Assembly (NCBI GenBank): GCA_041862375.1
Contig: JBGVTE010000091.1
Location: forward strand, 1 to 64,000
DNA length: 64,000 bases
Reading direction: 5' to 3'
DNA from: WVZL01 sp041862375
Lineage (GTDB): Bacteria > Acidobacteriota > Aminicenantia > Aminicenantales > Aminicenantaceae
This document shows positions 25,528 through 33,816 of this stretch, one piece after another. The notes under the pieces were generated by a model. It searched no databases, had not been told where the DNA came from, and saw only the letters and a program-made list of their open reading frames with translations. How positions within the stretch are numbered: the stretch's first letter is position 1; each line of letters starts with the position of its first letter. A program made the position numbers and the translations under genes.

Positions 25528-26742
25528 ATGAAAAGTATGGATGATTACCTTCCGATTGTAGGAGAAAAGATCATAGGGAATATTTATCAGCGGGCCCACA
25601 GGCTAATTAACAAGCATATCGTCCATATAAATTCAACTGCTCATGGTGGGGGAGTAGCTGAAATTCTGAATAATTTAATTGTTCTCCTCAACGATATAGG
25701 AATTGATGTGGGCTGGAGAGTCTTGATTGGACCAACAGATTTTTTCAGTGTAACAAAAAAATTCCATAATGGCCTTCAAGGAGATTCTATCAACTTATCA
25801 GGCAATAAAAAGAAACTCTATTTAGATACTAATGAGAGATTTTCCAAGTTTACTCACTTGGGTCATGATTGTGTCATCATTCACGACCCTCAACCGCTCC
25901 CTTTGATTAAATTCAGTAAAAAGAAACAACCATGGATTTGGCGATGCCACATTGACATCACAAATCCAAACGAGGATGTCTGGAACTTCATCAAATCTTT
26001 TATCCTCCGCTATGATCTAATGGTGATTTCAAGTAAACGATTTAAAAAAAAGGATATCCCTCTTGAACAGAGAATTATCCATCCATCTATTGATCCCTTA
26101 TCTATGAAAAATATTTATCTATCCGACGAGGTTATTTCGAAAATATTGACGAAATTTTCTATTCCGACAGACAAACCATTAATAACTCAAGTTTCACGTT
26201 TCGATCCCTGGAAAGATCCGGAAGGTGTTTTGAAAGTTTTTGAAATTGTTAAAGAGAAAATAGGCTGCCGTCTTGTTTACTGCTATAACATGGCTCCGGA
26301 TGATCCTGAGGGAATCATCATCTATAACAAGATGAGAAAGAAGGCTAATAAATATTTAGAAAAGGGAGATGTCCTTTTTGTTCTTGGAGATAATCAGGTT
26401 TTGGTCAACGTATTGCAGAGAATATCTTCAGTCATTCTTCAGAAATCAACGAGGGAAGGATTTGGTCTAACTGTCGCTGAATCTCAATGGAAAGGAACAC
26501 CTGTTGTGGCTTCCAATATTGGAGGAATTCCAGAGCAAATTATTGATAACGAAACAGGATTCCTTGTTGATCCCTATGATATCCCAGGATGTGCTGACAG
26601 AGTTATTACCCTGCTTAAAGATAAAAAATTAGCTAAAGATATGGGAAGAAAAGGAAAAGAATTCATTAAAAAAAATTTTCTCATCACCCGCCATATTACC
26701 GATTATCTGAATCTTATGATAGATGTTCTGAACAATTATTAA
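25528..26742 (+). CDS. treT: Trehalose glycosyltransferring synthase (TreT-like), GT4
   Basis: 404 residues, cytoplasmic. The N-terminal Rossmann domain opens with HINSTAHGGGVAEIL, the glycine-rich loop of TreT and its relatives, and continues with IIHDPQPLPLI and WRCHIDITNPN. The C-terminal domain has the nucleotide-sugar site: VSRFDPWKDPEG and the EX7E motif EGFGLTVAE. TreT makes trehalose directly and reversibly from NDP-glucose and glucose; the family was characterised in thermophilic archaea and Thermotoga-like bacteria. The gene is followed after 123 bp by a fused OtsA-OtsB gene on the same strand, so two trehalose routes are encoded side by side. A GAGGAG ribosome site lies 12 bases before the ATG. 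Confidence 0.85.
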   Translation: MKSMDDYLPIVGEKIIGNIYQRAHRLINKHIVHINSTAHGGGVAEILNNLIVLLNDIGIDVGWRVLIGPTDFFSVTKKFHNGLQGDSINLSGNKKKLYLDTNERFSKFTHLGHDCVIIHDPQPLPLIKFSKKKQPWIWRCHIDITNPNEDVWNFIKSFILRYDLMVISSKRFKKKDIPLEQRIIHPSIDPLSMKNIYLSDEVISKILTKFSIPTDKPLITQVSRFDPWKDPEGVLKVFEIVKEKIGCRLVYCYNMAPDDPEGIIIYNKMRKKANKYLEKGDVLFVLGDNQVLVNVLQRISSVILQKSTREGFGLTVAESQWKGTPVVASNIGGIPEQIIDNETGFLVDPYDIPGCADRVITLLKDKKLAKDMGRKGKEFIKKNFLITRHITDYLNLMIDVLNNY

Positions 26743-26865
26743 CATTTTCCTATTAATTCTTTCAGATCGCTCCTTCTCTTTTATTACACCACGTTTGAGT
26801 CAATTCCGTCTGGGCTGATTTGAAATTATTGGCGTAAATCTATAAAATGAAAGAAAGTCTAATTT

Positions 26866-29076
26866 ATGCAACAAAGCAAATCTTCAAAAGATAAACTTTT
26901 CATAATCGCCAACAGACTCCCAGTAGGTGTAAGAAGAAAAAAAGACAAACTCTACATTCAACAGAGTCCGGGCGGATTGGCTACTGCGCTTCGTACTCTA
27001 CAGGAAACAGAAAAACCTGTTTTCATAGGTTGGCCTGGCATCTTGCCTAATACAGAAAAAGAAAGAAAGTATATTAAAAACATCCTTAAAGATAAACACC
27101 ACAGCTATCCTGTCTTTCTTTCGCCTATTGAGCTTGAAAAATACTATCATGGTTTCGCCAACAAAACGATCTGGCCCCTCTTCCATTATTTTTCGAGTTA
27201 CAGCGCGTATGAAGAATCAGAATGGGAGGCATACAAGAGAGTTAATCAAAAATTTTTTAAGAAAGTTTCCAAATTGGCAGGACCTAGAGACATTTTCTGG
27301 ATTCACGATTACCACCTCATGCTTCTTCCTTCTCTGCTTAGAAAAAATTTTCCGAATAGCTCAATCGGATTTTTCCTCCACATCCCTTTTCCTTCCTCTG
27401 AGATATTCCGGTTATTGCCATGGCGAAAAGAAATCCTTGAAGGACTGCTCGGTGCTGACCTGATTGGTTTTCACACTTACGAGTATGCACGTCATTTTTT
27501 AAGTTGCGTATTGCGGCTACTGGGATACGACCATGATCTGGGTTCGATTATTGTGAATAATCGAATAGTAAAAGTGGAGAATTTCCCTCTGGGGATCGAT
27601 TTTCAGAACTTTGAAAACTTATTAGAGGAATCTTCTATGCAGAAGGAAATTATAAAGCTGAAGGAACTCACAGATGCTCAAAACAGAAAGATCATCCTTT
27701 CCGTTGATCGTCTGGACTATACCAAGGGCATCCCTCAAAGATTAAAAGGAATCGAGTTTTTTTTAGAGAAGAATCCAAAGTGGCATGGTCGATTTTCTTA
27801 TATTGTGCTGAGTGTTCCTTCCCGGACTAAAGTTAGTTACTATGCAATGCTAAAGCAGGAAGTGGATAGAATGATTGGGCAGATTAATGGCCGATTCGGA
27901 AGGCCAGGTTGGATTCCTATCCATTACATGTATCGTTCGCTTCCATTCAATAAACTCCTTCCTCTCTATGTTGTAGCCGATGTTGCTCTAATCACTCCCT
28001 TACGAGATGGAATGAATTTAGTGGCTAAAGAATATGTTGCTGCCAAGAAAGACAACAAAGGCGTTCTGGTTCTCAGCGAAACAGCTGGGGCTTCCTCCGA
28101 GTTGGGAGAGGCTCTGCTAGTAAATGTCAACAATAAAGAGGATATTGCCGAAGCTCTTCTACAAGCTCTCGAAATGAGCGACGAAGAACAAGAATCGAGG
28201 ATTAAACTTATGCGGAAACGCCTCTTTGAGTATGATATATACAAGTGGACAGAGAGTTTTCTCAAAGGCATTGAAGAGGTTAAAACAATACAGAACCAAC
28301 ATACTCAGCAGGTACTGAGCGAGGAATGGCAAGTAAAACTCGTATCCGACTTTAAAAAAAGCAAAAACCATCTTTTACTTCTTGATTATGATGGTACTCT
28401 TATCTCGTTTGCCCTGAAACCTGAGAAAGCAAAACCTGACACTGAACTTTTAAGCCTGCTTCTTGCCCTTGCAAAAAGTCCTCAAAATAAATTGGTAATT
28501 ATCAGCGGTCGAGATACCATAACTTTGGAGCGCTGGCTCGGAAAGATCCCTTGTATCCTTGTTGCTGAACATGGTGCGTGGATCAAAAGCAGTCCTCACC
28601 ATGAATGGGAAAAGCAAGGTTATTTTTCGACGGAATGGAAAGATGAGATAAAGCCTGTCCTCAAAACCTATGAAGTTCAAGTACCCGGTTCTTTCGTGGA
28701 AGAAAAAGAATATGGTGTAGCCTGGCACTATCGGAAAGCCAATCCAGAATTGGGTAAATTGAAATCGAATGAGTTATACGATCATCTAAATGAATTCTTG
28801 GCAAGCATAGACCTTCAAGTTATGCATGGCAACAAAGTAATCGAAGTCAGATGTGGAGGAATAAACAAGGGAGAGGCTGCCAAATACTTTCTGAGCGAAA
28901 AAGATTGGGGTCTTGTGCTGGCAATGGGCGATGATTGGACCGACGAAGATATGTTTAAAGTCTTACCTCTCTCCGCTTATTCTATCAATGTCGGCTACAG
29001 ATCTAGTTCAGCTAGGTTCTATCTGGAATCTCCGGAGGCCTCTCGGAATCTCCTCCGCAAATTGGCGAAAATCTAA
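26866..29076 (+). CDS. otsAB: Fused trehalose-6-phosphate synthase/phosphatase (OtsA-OtsB)
   Basis: 736 residues. Residues 1-470 are a GT20 synthase: FIANRLPVGVRRKK, SPGGLATALR, IHDYHLMLLPSLLR, LLGADLIGFHTYEYARHF, SVDRLDYTKGIPQRL and TPLRDGMNLVAKEY are all family landmarks. Residues 490-736 are a HAD phosphatase: LLDYDGTLISF (nucleophile Asp and its +2 Asp), IISGRD, VAEHGAW and AMGDDWTDEDMF. Together they make trehalose from UDP-glucose and glucose 6-phosphate through trehalose 6-phosphate in one polypeptide, as in some Bacteroidetes and plants. It lies directly downstream of treT. The HAD half looks complete, so both activities are expected. Confidence 0.95.
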   Translation: MQQSKSSKDKLFIIANRLPVGVRRKKDKLYIQQSPGGLATALRTLQETEKPVFIGWPGILPNTEKERKYIKNILKDKHHSYPVFLSPIELEKYYHGFANKTIWPLFHYFSSYSAYEESEWEAYKRVNQKFFKKVSKLAGPRDIFWIHDYHLMLLPSLLRKNFPNSSIGFFLHIPFPSSEIFRLLPWRKEILEGLLGADLIGFHTYEYARHFLSCVLRLLGYDHDLGSIIVNNRIVKVENFPLGIDFQNFENLLEESSMQKEIIKLKELTDAQNRKIILSVDRLDYTKGIPQRLKGIEFFLEKNPKWHGRFSYIVLSVPSRTKVSYYAMLKQEVDRMIGQINGRFGRPGWIPIHYMYRSLPFNKLLPLYVVADVALITPLRDGMNLVAKEYVAAKKDNKGVLVLSETAGASSELGEALLVNVNNKEDIAEALLQALEMSDEEQESRIKLMRKRLFEYDIYKWTESFLKGIEEVKTIQNQHTQQVLSEEWQVKLVSDFKKSKNHLLLLDYDGTLISFALKPEKAKPDTELLSLLLALAKSPQNKLVIISGRDTITLERWLGKIPCILVAEHGAWIKSSPHHEWEKQGYFSTEWKDEIKPVLKTYEVQVPGSFVEEKEYGVAWHYRKANPELGKLKSNELYDHLNEFLASIDLQVMHGNKVIEVRCGGINKGEAAKYFLSEKDWGLVLAMGDDWTDEDMFKVLPLSAYSINVGYRSSSARFYLESPEASRNLLRKLAKI

Positions 29077-29394
29077 AGGCGTAATCCACTGAGTCTTTAA
29101 GGAATAAGAAATTCTTTTTCGCGAGCGATGTCTGATTGTGAGTTCTTGCCTCGATTTTCCCATCCAACCATCGTTAGGAAGTATAAATCACGGCTCGAAG
29201 AGATGTTAAGGTTAATTGGGAGCCGGGGATGTGTCACTGAAGCCGTTCTGGGCGCCAAAAAAGGCCATAAATCAGCCAGAACTATCCTACCAGGCAAAGA
29301 GAGGATTACGAAAAATATTCACCGCTGACCTTGGCGGCCATCAAAAGCTCTTAATAAGCAATCCGCGGCGGCGAAGGTTTGTTTGTCACAAAGG
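29077..29394. other. Non-coding or decayed stretch after the trehalose genes
   Basis: 318 bp. Plus-strand frames around 29128-29330 read KSRLEEMLRLIGSRG and later AKKGHKSARTILPGK, which look protein-like but shift frame and have no recognisable family; this could be an old gene fragment. No hairpin terminator was found after the otsAB stop codon. Confidence 0.3.
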
Positions 29395-29679
29395 TCAGTT
29401 TGAGGTGGTTGATGATTCTGTCCACACAGGTTCAATTTTGTTCTCATTTTTATCATAGGCCACAACTGCAAAATCGTTCTCTACCTGTGAACTAAATTTT
29501 ATATATGCTGGCCCCCTTCCTATGTATTCAACCAAAACTTCATCACTTTCTTGAGGCCAGCCTTCTATAATAACATTAAAACTTGGATGCTCCATTGTAA
29601 TCTCGTGTTTTATATTGGAGGCAAGAAAATTTAATGCTTTTAAAACCTTTGATTGATTGGGGAAGAATTTATTTATCAA
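29395..29679 (-). CDS. Small hypothetical protein, 94 aa
   Basis: The frame starts at a TTG and has plausible protein composition: HPSFNVIIEGWPQESDEVLV, then YIGRGPAYIKF and DFAVVAYDKNENK, suggesting a small alpha/beta protein. No family is recognised. There is no ribosome binding site before the TTG, and the frame stays open upstream for several codons without an ATG, so this may be the tail of a decayed gene. It lies just inside the right-hand copy of the long direct repeat. Confidence 0.35.
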   Translation of the reverse strand: MINKFFPNQSKVLKALNFLASNIKHEITMEHPSFNVIIEGWPQESDEVLVEYIGRGPAYIKFSSQVENDFAVVAYDKNENKIEPVWTESSTTSN

Positions 29680-29887
29680 CCAAGCAAATCGAAAAGCTTT
29701 CTAAAAAAACTAACCTATGATTGCTAATATCAATCCAACTAAGAAAAGTGAAAAAAATAAATGGCCCATATTGATTATTCTTGAAGTTTGCATAGCATAG
29801 AGAAAATTCGTTGTCAAAATATGCTATAATAATTTTGACTCTCTTTGGCCGGCTGGAGAGAGTTCTCACCAAAGATGGTCTCCCATC

Positions 29888-30114
29888 AACCCCCTTTTGC
29901 TGACATCAGCCGGCTTTTTGTAATTATAATTCTAGGGACCAAATAGGGACTGTAACATGCCAAAACAGACCAAATTTGTCTGTTTTCGTCTGTTTTGGCT
30001 TAGTTTGTTTTAGTTGTGGTAACTAGCTGATTACAGGGGCGTTAGGTACAAAATAAGTGCCGAGGGCCGGACTCGAACCGGCACGTTGGATAACCAACGA
30101 GGGATTTTAAGTCC
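29888..30114. repeat. Right copy of ~225-bp direct repeat, running into tRNA-Leu
   Basis: Matches 17086-17310 in the same orientation. It includes about 170 bp downstream of the tRNA-Leu gene plus the tRNA's own 3' half. Within it gccaaaacagac (29958-29969) and its complement gtctgttttggc (29988-29999) form a perfect 12-bp inverted repeat, a possible recombinase-binding site or hairpin; in the left copy this dyad is degenerate. No integrase gene survives between the two copies. Confidence 0.75.
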
Positions 30115-30143
30115 CTTGCGTCTACCAATTCCGCCACCCCGGC
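30058..30143 (-). tRNA. tRNA-Leu (anticodon UAA)
   Basis: 86 nt, read on the minus strand. Acceptor stem GCCGGGG pairs with CCTCGGC (one G-U), discriminator A. The D-arm is GGCGGAATTGGTAGACGC. The anticodon stem-loop is AGGGACTTAAAATCCCT, anticodon TAA. A long variable arm (TCGTTGGTTATCCAACG) and the T-arm GCCGGTTCGAGTCCGGC complete a class II tRNA. CCA is not encoded. The intact copy contrasts with the decayed 3' half at 17254-17310. Confidence 0.97.
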
Positions 30144-30163
30144 AGTAATTCTTTGAGAGCAAC

Positions 30164-30191
30164 TATATATTGTTTCCTTTATCCATCACAA
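30164..30191 (-). promoter_or_regulatory. Probable promoter of tRNA-Leu
   Basis: On the minus strand, TTGTGA (30191-30186) and TATATA (30169-30164) are separated by 16 bp, and the -10 box lies 20 bp before the tRNA. Spacing and position fit a sigma-70 promoter. Confidence 0.45.
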
Positions 30192-30400
30192 AATATAGAT
30201 GATTTCCCCTTTTTTTTCAATCCTCTTCTCTCGTCAACTTCAAAATAAAATATACATTTTCTCAGGGATTTATTTCAATCTTAAAAGCTTCCCTTTAGCT
30301 TGATTTTTTGACTGTCTTCTTTTATCGTGCTATAAGTTTTCTTAAGTTTGTGCTCTGAGATCTATTTTAAGATAGAAAACAAGAAAAAAGGCAGACTAGA

Positions 30401-31195
30401 TTGCAGAAGAAAAGGCGGATCAGGCAGCTTGGAAGGAAATTATGCTTTATCCAATTTCTTCTCTTATTGCTCCTTCTTATTGGAGGATGCAAAAGCCAGT
30501 TGCAAGTCACTTCCCTTCCTGAACCAAGGCCGATTAAGAAAGAACTTGATCGGATGGGCTACGCCATTCAGGTTGGTGCTTTTTCGAATGTTGATAACGC
30601 TATCCGACTAACAGAATCCTTAAATAAACAAGGATTAAACGCATATTATTTTCTACATGAATCCGGATTATACAAGGTACGCTTCGGCGATTTTTCCTTA
30701 AAAAAAGATGCACACCAACAAGCAAAAAACCTTGCTTCTTCAAAAATCATAAAAGAGTTCTACATAGTTAATCCCGAGAGTTATGCAGTAGCAAGGAAGG
30801 AATCATACGGAGAACAATATCTTAGAGAGGAACTCATAGCTACTGCCGAAAGTTTTATTGGCCTCCCCTATTCATGGAGCAGTTCATCGCCGGCCGATGG
30901 ATTTGATTGCAGTGGATTAGCTATGGCCGTCTACCAGCTGAATGGTTTGATTCTTCCCCGCACCTCAAAAGAGCAGTATGAAGCTGGAATTCCTGTCAGC
31001 TGGAATCAACTGAGGAGGGGCGACTTAGTATTCTTCACCACCTCTCAAGGGAAAGACGTTTCGCATGTTGGAATTTATGCTGGAAATAACACATTTATAC
31101 ACGCACCAGGAAAGGACAAAAAAATTCGGACAGAATCCCTTACTTCCAGATATTTTAAAAACCGATACGTTGGAGCTAGGACTTATATAAAATAA
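30401..31195 (+). CDS. NlpC/P60 lipoprotein with SPOR domain
   Basis: 264 residues from a TTG; no ATG is available before the signal peptide. The lipobox LIGGC places the lipidated Cys at 30. Residues 53-125 (GYAIQVGAFSNVDNAIRL ... YKVRFGDFS) are a SPOR domain that binds denuded peptidoglycan. Residues 145-262 are an NlpC/P60 cysteine peptidase with C170 (FDCSGL), H222 (SHVGIYAG) and H234 (FIHAPG) as the catalytic set. It should cut stem peptides, most likely gamma-D-Glu to diamino acid bonds, at the cell wall and perhaps the division site. It stands alone after tRNA-Leu and marks the return to core genes. Confidence 0.9.
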   Translation: MQKKRRIRQLGRKLCFIQFLLLLLLLIGGCKSQLQVTSLPEPRPIKKELDRMGYAIQVGAFSNVDNAIRLTESLNKQGLNAYYFLHESGLYKVRFGDFSLKKDAHQQAKNLASSKIIKEFYIVNPESYAVARKESYGEQYLREELIATAESFIGLPYSWSSSSPADGFDCSGLAMAVYQLNGLILPRTSKEQYEAGIPVSWNQLRRGDLVFFTTSQGKDVSHVGIYAGNNTFIHAPGKDKKIRTESLTSRYFKNRYVGARTYIK

Positions 31196-31447
31196 AATAC
31201 AAACTTCAATCTAGAATCTATTTATATTAAGCACACTAAAATTTTGCTTTATTTTACCTTTTTTTCTCCCATTAATTTTCATGAGATTTTAAGTTTCTTT
31301 TCTACTTTATTAAGCAATGTATAATTTTATTTAAATCACTACTCTGCAAGTCCCATTTGTGTTCAAATTACATCCCCCTAGCCCTATGTTCACTGATCAT
31401 TTCTAGGCGCACTTCTTTTTGATTTTATTTTTTTCTGATTTCTGAAT

Positions 31448-31485
31448 TTATAAAAGTTATGAAAGTTATGAAAGCCTGACCCCAA
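31448..31485. repeat. Solo arm of a dispersed palindromic repeat
   Basis: taaaagttatgaaag followed by ttatgaaagcctgacccc matches the right arm of the inverted repeat at 61332-61362, with an internal 9-bp duplication (gttatgaaa twice). The partner arm is absent here. The rest of the 335-bp gap (31196-31530) is A+T-rich and has no gene. Confidence 0.55.
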
Positions 31486-31530
31486 TGTTGACTTGGCGGT
31501 TAAGAGTGATACAATAATTTTAAAGGCCCG

Positions 31531-32691
31531 ATGCGTATCATACTATTTACTGGAAAAGGTGGAGTCGGCAAAACAACTCTGGCTGCGGCGACAGCTCTTC
31601 TCTCTGCAAAAAAAGGATATAAAACCCTGATTATTTCCACAGATGCAGCTCACAGTTTATCTGACTCATTTGAAATCCAGCTCTCCAATACTCCTAAAAA
31701 AATCTTCACAAACCTGTACGGCCAAGAGATTAGTGCTCTAGAAGAAATGGAAAAAAAATGGGGGAAAATCCAAAACTACCTTACTGAACTTTTTGCCTCT
31801 CAAGGAATAAGCTCAATAGAGGCTGAAGAGATGAGTGTTTTCCCCGGTATGGAAGAACTCTTTAGTCTTATGGAAATTCGCAATTTCAACAGTACTTCAG
31901 AATTCGATGTCATCATTGTTGACTGTGCTCCAACCGGTGATACGTTAAGGCTCTTGAGCGCTCCTGAAATAACCAATTGGTATCTCAAGCACATATTTCC
32001 TATCCAAAGGACAGCTGCGAAGGCAGTAAGACCTGTTGCAAGCCGATTGCTCCCGTTTCCTTTCCCTGAAGATCAGATATTCGAGGAGATGAAAAAATTG
32101 TCCACTCAACTGGCAGAAATGAAGGAAATTCTTGAAGATAAAAAGAAATCTTCGATTCGTCTTGTTGTAAATCCCGAAAAAATGGTCATTAAAGAAGCTC
32201 AAAGAGCATTTACCTTTTTTAACCTTTTTGGCTATGCAGTTGATCTAATCATCGTCAACCGCATTATTCCCCATGGAGTTAAAGATAGTTATTTCAGCCA
32301 GTGGAAGACAATCCAGAAAAATTATCTGCTAATGATCCAAGAAATATTCTCGCCTCTCCCCATATTCTCTTCAAATCTCTTTGACCGAGAGGTAATCGGC
32401 AGCAATCTACTCCAAAAAATGGCTGAAAATGTCTACGGAAACAAAGACCCGACTCAACTATTCTTCTCACAAAAACCTATAACCATAGAAAAAGAAAACA
32501 GTGGATTTGTATTATCCTTGAATTTGCCTTTTGTTGAAAAAAAAGACCTGGATTTATATCAAAAGGGAGAAGAGTTGCTCATCAAAGTGGGAAATTTTAA
32601 AAGGAACATCCTTTTGCCGAGAACTCTTCTTCACTATTCTATAAAAGGAGCCAAATTTGAGAATATGAAACTTAGAATACATTTCAGCTAA
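31531..32691 (+). CDS. ArsA/Get3-family ATPase with HSP20-like C-terminal domain
   Basis: 386 residues. The deviant Walker A GKGGVGKTT is at 8-16, followed by LIISTDAAHSLSDSF (switch I) and VDCAPTGDTLRLL (switch II). Residues about 315-386 form a small beta domain (GFVLSLNLPFVEKKDLDLYQ ... LLPRTL) matching the HSP20-like domain found at the end of many bacterial ArsA-type ATPases. The eukaryotic relative Get3 targets tail-anchored proteins; plasmid ArsA drives arsenite efflux. No ars genes are here, so a protein-handling role is more likely. A small basic protein gene follows 36 bp downstream and is probably co-transcribed. Confidence 0.88.
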   Translation: MRIILFTGKGGVGKTTLAAATALLSAKKGYKTLIISTDAAHSLSDSFEIQLSNTPKKIFTNLYGQEISALEEMEKKWGKIQNYLTELFASQGISSIEAEEMSVFPGMEELFSLMEIRNFNSTSEFDVIIVDCAPTGDTLRLLSAPEITNWYLKHIFPIQRTAAKAVRPVASRLLPFPFPEDQIFEEMKKLSTQLAEMKEILEDKKKSSIRLVVNPEKMVIKEAQRAFTFFNLFGYAVDLIIVNRIIPHGVKDSYFSQWKTIQKNYLLMIQEIFSPLPIFSSNLFDREVIGSNLLQKMAENVYGNKDPTQLFFSQKPITIEKENSGFVLSLNLPFVEKKDLDLYQKGEELLIKVGNFKRNILLPRTLLHYSIKGAKFENMKLRIHFS

Positions 32692-32727
32692 TAAAAAGCA
32701 TGTTTTAGAAAGAAAGGAGGGGAAAAA

Positions 32728-32937
32728 ATGGCAGCAGAAAAGACAAGAGAGATAAGAATATGCATTCCTGAGGATCTCTTTACTCTCGTTATTCCAGAAA
32801 AATCACTAGACCACTTATTAAAGGCAAGAAAGGAAATCCTTCTTGCCTTTCGCTCTTTAATCGACGCAAAAATCGAATCTCTTGAAAAAAAAGAAGTAAA
32901 AAAAGCAGAAAAAAAGAAAAAGATTAAAATTGAGTAG
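32728..32937 (+). CDS. Small charged protein downstream of the ArsA-like ATPase
   Basis: 69 residues with a strong AAAGGAGGGG ribosome site. The first half (REIRICIPEDLFTLVIPEKS) looks folded; the second half is a highly charged Lys/Glu helix (DAKIESLEKKEVKKAEKKKK). No characterised family is recognised. Its tight spacing to the ArsA-like gene suggests the two products work together; the helix could be a substrate-like or tethering segment. Both statements are inference. Confidence 0.7.
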   Translation: MAAEKTREIRICIPEDLFTLVIPEKSLDHLLKARKEILLAFRSLIDAKIESLEKKEVKKAEKKKKIKIE

Positions 32938-33052
32938 GTAAGAACGGCTAACTTAGTGATTAACAACAGAATATAATCTCAGGTTGACTTGAATTTTTAT
33001 AAATATTAGATTATGTTTGCTTTTTATAAAAAAGGTTAATCAAAAGAATCAG

Positions 33053-33688
33053 ATGAAAATTCAAGGTCAGCACACCTTCCGACTTTTTCCAAAAAAGCTT
33101 CTAACAGCACCTCTCCAAATGCTTAATCCCGTTGCAAAATTCTTGGTCCACATCAAAGTTAGTCCTAATTCAATAAGCATTATTGCATTAATTGCAGGAT
33201 TAGGCGCAGGTGTTCTCTTTTATTTTGAAAAACTTTTTCTGGCTGGAATCCTAATCATCGTTTGCGGTATTTTCGATATAATTGATGGGAAGGTTGCTGT
33301 TCAGGCGAACAAAAAGAGTCTGTATGGGGCCATTTTTGACTCATCTTTAGACAGGTACTCTGAGTTTTTTATTTACCTAGGAATTGCCGTCTATTTCAGA
33401 AGTCACTGGGCGCTCTGGTTGACTTTCCTCGCAATTATCGGCTCAACGATGGTGAGCTACACAAGAGCAAGGGCAGAAGGTCTAGGAATTGAATGCAAAG
33501 TGGGTTTTATGCAGAGGGCTGAAAGGATGGCATTCCTTTCATCAGGCACCATCATTGGCTCGCTTTTTCAAATTTTCGATTATACAATGATAATTGTCCT
33601 GAGCTTTATTGCTTTAGTCTCAAACATAACAGCAATCCAAAGAATTCTTTATGTAAGAGAAGTAGAAAAGACGACAAAATTAAGATAA
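33053..33688 (+). CDS. CDP-alcohol phosphatidyltransferase family membrane protein
   Basis: 211 residues from ATG 33053; a TTG at 33017 is possible. About six membrane segments. The family signature D-x2-D-G-x2-A-R-x8-G-x3-D-x3-D reads D75-I-I-D78-G-K-V-A-V83, then G92, D96 and D100. All four metal-binding Asp and the glycines are kept, but Arg of the AR pair is Val. The Arg normally helps orient the CDP-alcohol, so activity may be altered or the donor unusual. Family members make phosphatidylglycerol phosphate, phosphatidylserine or inositol lipids. The partner alcohol cannot be told. It lies between the ArsA pair and a TonB receptor. Confidence 0.85.
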   Translation: MKIQGQHTFRLFPKKLLTAPLQMLNPVAKFLVHIKVSPNSISIIALIAGLGAGVLFYFEKLFLAGILIIVCGIFDIIDGKVAVQANKKSLYGAIFDSSLDRYSEFFIYLGIAVYFRSHWALWLTFLAIIGSTMVSYTRARAEGLGIECKVGFMQRAERMAFLSSGTIIGSLFQIFDYTMIIVLSFIALVSNITAIQRILYVREVEKTTKLR

Positions 33689-33816
33689 TCTTCCCATCCC
33701 GTCTAGCTGTTTTGTTTCGTTTTTTCAGTTTATCTCATAAAAGAGAGCTAATAAAGTTTAGTTCTTATCCTGAATACAAACCGAAAGAAGCAAAAATTCT
33801 TCAAGAGGGAAAAGAC

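Noticed and set aside
29669..29872. Minus-strand 67-residue frame overlapping the small hypothetical gene
   Set aside because: Composition is poor, it overlaps a somewhat better frame, and it reaches into the repeat flank; no family or ribosome site.
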